Of a DNA stretch of 61,422 nt, positions 55,321-61,422 are shown piece by piece. The first letter of the stretch is position 1. The number at the start of each line of letters is the position of its first letter. A program made the position numbers and the translations under genes. The stretch is from Streptomyces caelestis (GTDB taxonomy: Bacteria; Actinomycetota; Actinomycetes; Streptomycetales; Streptomycetaceae), in NCBI RefSeq assembly GCF_001279005.1, contig NZ_LGCN01000215.1:2537-63958 (forward strand), written 5' to 3'. The notes under the pieces were generated by a model that was given only the letters and a program-made list of their open reading frames with translations, was not told where the DNA came from and ran no database searches.

Positions 55321-56103
55321 TCAGGTTCCGGCCGCGAGCCGGAAGCCGATGTCGTGCGGTTCGGAGTCGTAGGCGCCGTGCCGACGGGCGCACCGTGCCA
55401 GATCACGGTTGTGACGCCAGGAGCCGCCGCGTGTCACGTGCCGGTCGTGGGCCCAGGTCTCGTCGGCCGGAACTTCGTCGGGAGCGCCCGGGTACGGCTC
55501 GTACACCGTCGAGGTCCACTCGTCGACGTTGCCCGCCAGGTCGAGGACGCCGAAGGGGCCGGCGCCCGAAGGGAAGGAGCCGACGGGCGTGGTGCCCTTG
55601 TGCCCCGCGGGCTTGAGATTGGCGTGCGCGACGTCGAAACGGTCCCCCCACGGGTAGGCGCGGGTGTCACCGCCGCGGGCCGCCCGCTCCCACTCGGTCT
55701 CGGAGGGAAGCCGCACCGGCAGGCCGGTCAGCTCGGCCAGCCAAGCGCAGTACTCCGTGGCCAACTGCCAGTCGACGCCGGTGACAGGGTGGTCGAAGTC
55801 GCTGTCCGGCCCACGGTTCAGTCCCCTCTCCCGTGCGAAGGGCGCCCACTGGGCGCGGGTGACCGGCGTCCGGCTGATGGCGAACTCCGGGACGGTCACT
55901 TCCGTCCGCGGGCATTCCTTGAGGAACCATTCCGCCGGAAGTTCGAGATCGGCGTGATCCCGTACCAGTGCGGGAACCTCCCGCTCGTCCGTACCACGCA
56001 CCAGGATGCCGTGGGGGACGGTCACCCAGTCGATGTCGGGGAGCGCTGTTCGTGTCATGAAGCAGACCACCTGTTCCGCCGTGTCCGTCGGGTTCTGCGT
56101 CAC
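55321..56103 (-). CDS. SUMF1/FGE-fold protein, ToxD-like
   Basis: A 260-residue protein with the formylglycine-generating-enzyme fold: ISRTPVTRAQWAPFARERGL, HPVTGVDWQLATEYCAWLAE, RLPSETEWERAARGGDTRAY, GVLDLAGNVDEWTSTVYEP and VTRGGSWRHNRDLARCARRH, DIGFRLA. Of the two copper-binding Cys of true FGEs only the second appears (ARCARRH); the first is lost. Sulfatase activation is therefore unlikely. The GTG at 56103 overlaps the glycosyltransferase stop by four bases. In the toxoflavin operon ToxD is, as I recall, a protein of this fold, and the surrounding genes support the same role here, which is not biochemically defined. Confidence 0.8.
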   Translation of the reverse strand: MTQNPTDTAEQVVCFMTRTALPDIDWVTVPHGILVRGTDEREVPALVRDHADLELPAEWFLKECPRTEVTVPEFAISRTPVTRAQWAPFARERGLNRGPDSDFDHPVTGVDWQLATEYCAWLAELTGLPVRLPSETEWERAARGGDTRAYPWGDRFDVAHANLKPAGHKGTTPVGSFPSGAGPFGVLDLAGNVDEWTSTVYEPYPGAPDEVPADETWAHDRHVTRGGSWRHNRDLARCARRHGAYDSEPHDIGFRLAAGT

Positions 56104-57224
56104 ATGTGCCCACTGTCGCGGACGCTGTGCCACACCTTGTGCTGAGTGGCGAGTTCCAGCACCGCACGCCATCCGGTGATGCCCTGTACCAGTTCGAAGG
56201 CCAGCAGTGTGCACCAGCCGTCTTTGATGCCCAGCCGACGCCATTCGGGCGTGGCGGCGGTATGAGCGATGCGGACGGCCTCCAGGAGAACGGCCGTGAG
56301 GGCGATGCGACGCGTACGGCCGCCGCGCGGGGCCAGGACGAGCGCGGGCAGCACGGTCAGCTGGGCGGCGACACTCGCGGCGGTGATCCCCAGCGCCAGG
56401 CGTCCGGCCGGAGTGAGTTCGGGCGCGGTGATGTGCCGAAGAGCCGCGAGTTGCCCCCGTAGCCACCGGACCCGCTGCCGTAGCGCGGTCGGCAGTTGGT
56501 CGACGGGTGTTCCGTACGAGACGGTCGCCAGGAAACGGATCCGCGGTCTCAGCCGACTGGCGAACATCGACCACACGAAGCACTCCTCGGCCTCATCGTC
56601 GATGAAGCCCCCGGCCCTCTTGAGGAAAGCGGTGCTGACGTAGAGGGAACTGCCCTGCAGAAAGGCGGTCTTCAGCCGCTTTTCCAGGAACATCATGGAC
56701 GCCAGGTGAGTGGCGTTCTCCGCGGCTATGGCGCGGCCCACCCAGTTGCGCGACTCGTGGAACTCGAATGCCTCCACGATGTCCACGCCCTCGCCGACCG
56801 CCTGGAGCGCCTCGGTGACCTGTGTGGGGCCCGGGACCACGTCCGCGTCGAGGAAGAGAACCACGTCGTAGGCGTCCAGGTCGGCCAGGACGTGGTTGAG
56901 CGCCCGGCCCTTGGGCCTCATGTCCGGCACGGGCCGTATCCGGGACCTCGGGTCGAAACCGGCTGTGGTCAGTCGCGCGAATGCGCTGCGCGCGGGCAGT
57001 TGGCTGCGTTCGTCACCCTCGGGAACGAGCCACAGGACGGTGATGCGCTCCCGGGGGTGGTCCAGGCGGAGCATGCCGGCCGCGGAACGCTCGCACGTCT
57101 CGAGCGATTCCCTGTACATGGGCACCAGAACCACGACGTCGGCCGCGGCTTCGGTCTCGTCGGCGGCGCGGGGGGCCGCGTGCTCCGCCCGCCGCACGGC
57201 GGTGGGTATCAGGAACCCGGTCAC
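56100..57224 (-). CDS. Family 2 glycosyltransferase with C-terminal membrane segments
   Basis: A 374-residue protein. The GT-A domain shows VVVLVPMYRESLETCERSAA (nucleotide binding), RPKGRALNHVLADLDAYDVV, the metal-binding FLDADVVPGPTQ, the acceptor region DDEAEECFVWSM and the processive-type ALRQRVRWLRGQLAA. Hydrophobic segments follow (LALGITAASVAAQLTVLPAL; RIALTAVLLEAVRIA). Its layout resembles cellulose-synthase-like GT2 enzymes. It starts 148 bases after the WD40 gene. The donor sugar and acceptor are unknown; co-occurrence with an alpha-xylosidase is noted. Confidence 0.8.
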   Translation of the reverse strand: MTGFLIPTAVRRAEHAAPRAADETEAAADVVVLVPMYRESLETCERSAAGMLRLDHPRERITVLWLVPEGDERSQLPARSAFARLTTAGFDPRSRIRPVPDMRPKGRALNHVLADLDAYDVVLFLDADVVPGPTQVTEALQAVGEGVDIVEAFEFHESRNWVGRAIAAENATHLASMMFLEKRLKTAFLQGSSLYVSTAFLKRAGGFIDDEAEECFVWSMFASRLRPRIRFLATVSYGTPVDQLPTALRQRVRWLRGQLAALRHITAPELTPAGRLALGITAASVAAQLTVLPALVLAPRGGRTRRIALTAVLLEAVRIAHTAATPEWRRLGIKDGWCTLLAFELVQGITGWRAVLELATQHKVWHSVRDSGHM

Positions 57225-57371
57225 GGCAGATCCTCTCCGTCGGGCCCGTGGAAGCAGGCCGACATGTCGAGACGGTCATGGAATCGCGGCCGGCATGACG
57301 GCGTCGCGAGGGTGGAGGGAGACGACAGAAGCGGTCGGCGGTCACGCCGAGGCCGCCTCGGACCACATCGC

Positions 57372-59060
57372 TCAGCGCGGGATGTGGTACACCTGTCCGT
57401 CGTACGCTCCGGCGAGGAAGACGTCCTGTCGCGCGTCGTAGGCGAGGGAGGAAATACCCGAGGTCGTGGGCCGTGTCACGGGGCCCCAGGTGTCGGTGCT
57501 CCGGTCGTACACCGCGACGCTGCCGTCATAGGAGCCCGTGGCCACCGAAAGCCCGTCATCGGAGGCTGCCACGCACTTCACCGAGTGGGTGTGCGGGGTG
57601 GTGAGGACGTCGGCCTCTCGTCGCGGGTTCCAGATACGCAGCTTGAGATCCCGGCTGACGCTTGCGAACCAGCCATCGCCCAGACCGGCACAGCCGTTGG
57701 CGATCTTGTCGTGTGCTGCTTCGGTCGTGGCGACACGTTCCAGTGTCGGAGTGCGGTACCAGGTGGCGGAGGCATCGGCGGCGACGGAGAAGAGCAAGTC
57801 CCCGGAAACCGCCACGCCCTTCACCGCGTTGGTGTGCAGCGGCAGGTCGGTGACATGGGTGACACCGTTGTCATCGGTGAGTTTCAGCAGGATGCCCTCG
57901 CCCGTGTAGGTTCCCACGACCGCGTACTGCTCTCCGTCACGCTCGAAGGAGGCGCCACAGTTCAAGGGCGACCGGTGCTGGTGCAGTTCGCGCCCGGTGA
58001 GGGCGTCGAAGATCTTGCCGAGTTGACCACCCGAGAGGACCAGAGGGCCCAGCGGAGTCAGGAAGTTGCAGAGACTTCCGGTGTCCGCGACTCGACGGTC
58101 GCCGTCGCGGACCGTGCCCGCGTCCCCGACGGTCAACGTCGCGCCGTCCGGCCGGGGCAGAACCGCGTTGACACCGCCGGTCCGCGGTATCTCGGACGTG
58201 TCCCAGACCCGTGCTTCGTAGTCGTAACCGCGGTAGGTGGCACCGAACGTCGCGAAGACCAGCCGGCTGTCGGCGGCGAACGCGCAGGAGCGGGGCCAGA
58301 CGTCGGCCGGCAGGCTCGCGCTGTCGAGGGGGCGGGGTTGCCCGGAGCTCACGTCCCACAGCCGCATGGTGCGGTCGTAGGAGAGGCTGACCAGCAGATG
58401 GCGTGCGTCGTTCAGCACCAGTCGCTTGATGCCCGCGTCGTGTGCCGGAATGGAGGTGCGATCGGCAGGGCCGATCACGATGATCGCCCCCTCGTCGTTG
58501 CCCGCGAACACCGTTCCGTCGGAGGAGATCGCCACCGTGTCGGTCTCCACGCCGTCAGTGCTCAACTCCGAGACCAGCTGTCCGGTGGCGAGGGACCAGC
58601 GTTTGACAGTGCCGTCGTCGCTGGAGGAGATGAGTTCGTCACCGTCTCCGGCCCATTCGACGGAGATGACATCCGCGGTGTGCCCGACGAAGGTGGTGAG
58701 GAGGCGGCCGGTGAAGTCGTAGACCCGCACACGGTGGTCACGGGAAGCGGTGGCGATCAGCTCCCTGGACGGGTGGAAGGCCGACATCTCGACGTCATCC
58801 TCATGTGCCGAGAAGACCGCGACCAGGCGCAGGTCGGGAACCGTCCACAGCCGGGCCGTGTAGTCGCTGGACGAGGTCAGCAGATAACGGCCGTCAGGCG
58901 AGAAGGCACACTGGTTGGCCAGGTGGTCATGGAAGGCACGGGCGAGCGCCAGGCCGGTCCGCTGGTCCCAGCAGATCACCTGGTTGTCATAGCCCGCGGT
59001 GGCGACGTATTTGTCCTGCAGGGCGGCGACGCCACTGATGGGACTGCGATGCAGAATCAT
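57372..59060 (-). CDS. WD40 double beta-propeller protein, ToxC-like
   Basis: A 562-residue protein made entirely of about 14 WD40-type blades, enough for two seven-bladed propellers. Examples are AFSPDGRYLLTSSSDYTARL, FHPSRELIATASRDHRVRVY, WAGDGDELISSSDDGTVKRW, LNDARHLLVSLSYDRTMRLW, VSRDLKLRIWNPRREADVLT and VATGSYDGSVAVYDRSTDTW. The ATG overlaps the GTP cyclohydrolase II stop (ATGA), so the two products are made in step. WD-repeat proteins follow GTP cyclohydrolase II in toxoflavin operons (ToxC). Its biochemical role, possibly scaffolding of unstable intermediates, is inferred. Confidence 0.85.
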   Translation of the reverse strand: MILHRSPISGVAALQDKYVATAGYDNQVICWDQRTGLALARAFHDHLANQCAFSPDGRYLLTSSSDYTARLWTVPDLRLVAVFSAHEDDVEMSAFHPSRELIATASRDHRVRVYDFTGRLLTTFVGHTADVISVEWAGDGDELISSSDDGTVKRWSLATGQLVSELSTDGVETDTVAISSDGTVFAGNDEGAIIVIGPADRTSIPAHDAGIKRLVLNDARHLLVSLSYDRTMRLWDVSSGQPRPLDSASLPADVWPRSCAFAADSRLVFATFGATYRGYDYEARVWDTSEIPRTGGVNAVLPRPDGATLTVGDAGTVRDGDRRVADTGSLCNFLTPLGPLVLSGGQLGKIFDALTGRELHQHRSPLNCGASFERDGEQYAVVGTYTGEGILLKLTDDNGVTHVTDLPLHTNAVKGVAVSGDLLFSVAADASATWYRTPTLERVATTEAAHDKIANGCAGLGDGWFASVSRDLKLRIWNPRREADVLTTPHTHSVKCVAASDDGLSVATGSYDGSVAVYDRSTDTWGPVTRPTTSGISSLAYDARQDVFLAGAYDGQVYHIPR

Positions 59061-59770
59061 GCGGTCTCCCCGACGAGTTCGATGGTGTGTCCCCCCAGTT
59101 CGGCCTTCACACGCAAGTACTGCGCGTTGCGCTCCGTCCTGAAGACCCGGGTGGCGATGGTCTCCTCGATTTCGATTCCTCGGGCTTCGAGCTGCCGTAC
59201 TTTGTCAGGATTGTTGGTCAGCAGCCGTATTCGGTGAATGCCGAGGGCACGTAGCATCTGAGCGGCGGAATGATAGTTCCGCAGATCGTCCGAGAAGCTC
59301 AGCGCGCGATTGGCTGCGAAGGTGTCGAGGCCCGCTTCATCCTGCACCTGGTAGGCGTCGAGCTTGTTGTAGAGGCCGATTCCCCTACCCTCCTGCCGCA
59401 GGTACAGGAGGACGCCTCCGGAGGTGGAGAACCGCTCCACGGCTTCTCCGAGCTGGGGCCCGCAGTCGCACCGCGCGGAACCGAAGACATCACCGGTCAG
59501 GCATTCAGAATGGATGCGGGCCAACGGAGCCGGCGAGGTGTCGGGAAGTTCGTCGGAGGTGCCCGGGAAAAGCACCGCTATGTGCTCGTGATTGTCGGCG
59601 AGTCCGTTGAAACTGATCATTTCAGCAGTTCGCCACAATCCATCACCGGCGCGTACGGGAACTTCTACGCGGGTGCGGATGGAAACCTTTTCGTCCAGGG
59701 TGGGAATCGCGGTGCGGTTGTCGCACGCACCGCCGACCTGCGCGACGGGATCGCCGTCCGATAACGGCAT
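59057..59770 (-). CDS. ribA: GTP cyclohydrolase II, ToxB-like
   Basis: A 237-residue enzyme that opens the imidazole ring of GTP to 2,5-diamino-6-ribosylamino-pyrimidinone phosphate. It has the zinc site HSECLTGDVFGSARCDCGPQ, the catalytic LLYLRQEGRGIGLYNKLDAY and LLTNNPDKVRQLEARGIEI. The ATG at 59770 is preceded by AAAGAGAG; the GTG at 59800 would add ten residues. It stands alone without ribD, ribE or ribH, so it serves a specialised pathway, not riboflavin. It is the first gene of the WD40/glycosyltransferase/SUMF1/methyltransferase operon. Confidence 0.85.
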   Translation of the reverse strand: MPLSDGDPVAQVGGACDNRTAIPTLDEKVSIRTRVEVPVRAGDGLWRTAEMISFNGLADNHEHIAVLFPGTSDELPDTSPAPLARIHSECLTGDVFGSARCDCGPQLGEAVERFSTSGGVLLYLRQEGRGIGLYNKLDAYQVQDEAGLDTFAANRALSFSDDLRNYHSAAQMLRALGIHRIRLLTNNPDKVRQLEARGIEIEETIATRVFRTERNAQYLRVKAELGGHTIELVGETA

Positions 59771-59989
59771 ACGAGAACTCTCTTTCTGACCGTAGTTCAC
59801 GGTTCCGGATCTTTCACCAACGATGCAATGAGGATGATCAGAGTGTCAACCATCGATCCGAGGGACGTCGCCGAAAACCGCCTATGATGCGCCCTGTTCG
59901 AAAACTTGAACGGCTTATGACCTGCCGCTTCCCGTCAGCGGATCTTCGACCGCGGGGGCGCCGGCACTCCTGGTTGGCTTGTTCGACGG

Positions 59990-60100
59990 AATTCGACAAC
60001 TCGAATGCCTCGATATGATCAAGATAGGGCAAAACTAGACAGAATTTCCCAATACATAATAGAATTAATTTAATCGGATCAATCGATTCTGGATGCGGTG
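59990..60100 (-). promoter_or_regulatory. AT-rich promoter region of the GTP cyclohydrolase II operon
   Basis: A sharp drop in GC around 60030-60090 includes AATACATAATAGAATTAATT. On the minus strand TTGATC (60082-60077) and TATTAT (60061-60056), 15 bases apart, could be a promoter; the spacing is short. Nearby GTTCGACGGAATTCGAC (about 59984-60000) repeats TTCGAC twice. The wider 59801-60495 interval holds no supported gene. Confidence 0.35.
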
Positions 60101-60495
60101 TTCGGCAGGTATGCGTTCGACGGAGGGAAGTCCCCCGAGGGTGGGCGCCAGCTACGGAAACCCCGGACGCGGCCCCCGGTGGCCGACACCGCCGGCGATC
60201 GACCGAGCATGTTGCCGATGCGCCTCAGAGGGGCGGACCGCGTGGACGGCGGACGCCGCAGCGCCTCCCCGGGCACGTCACGCCTCCTGGAGTCCAGGCC
60301 CCCACGGTGAGACGACGGGTGAAAGGGAGAACGTCGAACGGCGGTCGCTTCGGATACGGCTACGACCACGCACACGGGCCCCGGCAAAGCTGAGGGTCCC
60401 GGTGTCCGGCGACCTGGAGCCTTGGATCTGGGAGGCGCGGGTGCGACCGGCCGAAACCCGTCCTGCCGTGATCGGAGTGGTCGTAGCCTCGTGTC

Positions 60496-61042
60496 ATGAC
60501 CACTGCGGGCGACACGGCTTACCGGTACCGCATCGCCGCCGTCGAGGACACCGAGGCCATCAGGGCCCTGGACGACTCCTTCACCACCGGCACCGTCTTC
60601 CAGGTGACCGCCACCGAGGAGAGGTTCGCGCTGCGGGAGATCCCGGTGGAGCCGCCCTGACCAAGGTGTTCCCCGAGGACGACCCGGACGGCGACAACAA
60701 AAACTCCTGTGCTTTTGTCGCCCACGGCGCCCCCGGTGACCTGGCCGGGGGCGTCACCGTCTCGTACTCCGGCTGGAACCGCCGGCTGATCATCGAGGAC
60801 ATCGCAGTCGCCCCGCAGTACCGGGGCAGGGGAGTGTGCCGCGTACTGATGGGACTCGCGAAGGAGTTCGCCTGCGAGCGGGGTGCCGATCACCTCTGGC
60901 TGGAGGTCACCAACATCAACACGCCGGCGATTCACGCATACCGGCGCATGGGCTTCGCTTTTTGTGGACTCGACACCACCCCTACAACGACACTCCCGCA
61001 AGAAGTGAGCAGGCGCTCTACATGAGCCTGCCCTGCCACTGA
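60496..61042 (+). pseudogene. Streptothricin acetyltransferase-like GNAT, two frameshifts
   Basis: From ATG 60496 the frame reads MTTAGDTAYRYRIAAVEDTE, ALDDSFTTGTVFQVTATEER, FALREIPVEPP and stops at 60658-60660. A one-base deletion there moves the rest (LTKVFPEDDPDGDNKNSCAF, SYSGWNRRLIIEDIAVAPQY, the acetyl-CoA loop QYRGRGVCRVLMGLAKEFA, LWLEVTNINTPAIHAYRRMG) to the next frame. A second shift near 60978 puts the last part (YNDTPARSEQALYMSLPCH) in the third frame. The full set matches streptothricin N-acetyltransferases end to end. As sequenced it gives no resistance protein, unless these are sequencing errors. Confidence 0.75.
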
Positions 61043-61188
61043 GCCAGTCCCAGGCAACACATGCCAGGAACGGGCCCCGTCGCCCTACGGCCTGTTCCTC
61101 ATTGCAGATGAGGCGTGCTTCACGGCTGAGGCCAGCCACTACGCCGACCTCGTGCACGGCTACGCCCAGGTACGCCGCTACCAGCAGG

Positions 61189-61422
61189 CTACCGATCGGT
61201 GACGGCGTCCTCACGGGCCGGTGCGGACCCGGCGCTCTCGTCGGCGCGGCGGCGGGCGTCCTCGTCGGTGCGGGCGTCGTAGCCGATGAGGTTGGGCAGC
61301 GCGGCGGCGAGCAGGCCCACCGTGGCGACGCAGGCGAGGCCGCCGGTCCAGATCGCCGGGCGGGCGCCGGTCCAGCCGGCCATCGCCCCGGCGCGGACCT
61401 GGCCGAGCTGGGGGCCGACGCT
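61189..61422 (-). CDS. MFS transporter, C-terminal end (5' part outside window)
   Basis: The minus-strand frame is open at the window edge and reads SVGPQLGQVRAGAMAGWTGA, RPAIWTGGLACVATVGLLAA, ALPNLIGYDARTDED and a charged tail ending at 61189. The final membrane helix followed by LPxxxxYDA resembles the C-terminus of EntS-like siderophore exporters in actinomycetes. Only about 77 residues are visible, so the family is tentative. Bases 61043-61188 contain no clear gene. Confidence 0.5.
   Translation of the reverse strand, partial: SVGPQLGQVRAGAMAGWTGARPAIWTGGLACVATVGLLAAALPNLIGYDARTDEDARRRADESAGSAPAREDAVTDR

Noticed and set aside
55321..56103. Active formylglycine-generating enzyme for a sulfatase
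   Set aside because: One of the two catalytic Cys is absent and no sulfatase gene is nearby.
56496..59237. A 913-codon open frame on the plus strand opposite the WD40 and glycosyltransferase genes
   Set aside because: Its residues are Gly/Arg/Val-rich without recognisable motifs and it mirrors well-supported minus-strand genes; long antisense frames are common in high-GC DNA.
54567..59770. A complete toxoflavin operon
   Set aside because: No toxE-type deaminase/reductase or tox regulator is in the window, and the methyltransferase is not clearly ToxA, so only a toxoflavin-like set is claimed.
1..61422. CRISPR arrays, rRNA or tRNA genes
   Set aside because: No regularly spaced direct repeats and no recognisable rRNA or tRNA segments were seen on reading through; a tRNAscan-SE run would settle the tRNA question.

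Overview
The DNA is very GC-rich, has GTG/TTG starts and short stop/start overlaps, and carries protein families typical of Streptomyces: helicase-associated repeats, XRE/STAND proteins, a streptothricin-acetyltransferase-like gene and a 5-aminolevulinate synthase in a secondary-metabolite setting. I read it as accessory DNA from a Streptomyces-like actinomycete, probably a chromosome arm or large plasmid, because insertion sequences and broken genes are dense and no rRNA, tRNA or core housekeeping operon is visible.

Layout. 0-13 kb: the end of a helicase-associated-repeat protein; a decayed HTH/STAND NTPase pseudogene; a lipoprotein; a degenerate GyrB ATPase-transducer protein; a ribbon-helix-helix/PIN-like toxin-antitoxin pair; an AbiJ_NTD3-kinase fusion broken by a frameshift and an IS; nested IS5/IS110 elements; and a second toxin-antitoxin pair. 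The two pairs share the same palindromic operator.

13-33 kb: five large minus-strand genes in one apparent operon, read from 33.1 kb down to 13.1 kb. In order they encode a PhoD-like metallophosphatase joined to a peptidoglycan-binding-like domain, a DUF6603-type protein, a beta-propeller/FG-GAP protein, a 1,573-residue protein and a 560-residue protein. No transposase interrupts the operon and the functions of the last two are unknown. It is followed by a candidate terminator hairpin. This is the best candidate for an undescribed system.

33-44.5 kb: a GNAT acetyltransferase, a 773-residue XRE/STAND regulator, a divergent HxlR regulator/tautomerase pair and an AAA-type NTPase, mixed with IS3, IS5 and IS630 elements in various stages of decay.

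44.5-49.3 kb: a remnant biosynthetic island with 5-aminolevulinate synthase and a divergent acyl-CoA ligase (a pair known from C5N-unit pathways) plus a type II thioesterase fragment. It is bracketed by two oppositely oriented copies of one IS3 element.

49.5-59.8 kb: a minus-strand cluster with GTP cyclohydrolase II, a double WD40 propeller protein, a family 2 glycosyltransferase, a SUMF1/FGE-fold protein, a SAM methyltransferase, a three-gene ABC exporter and a YicI-like GH31 alpha-xylosidase. The enzyme set recalls the toxoflavin (7-azapteridine) operon, with a glycosylation/export/deglycosylation module added. A toxE-type deaminase is not in the window. The window ends with a frameshifted streptothricin acetyltransferase pseudogene and the C-terminus of an MFS transporter.
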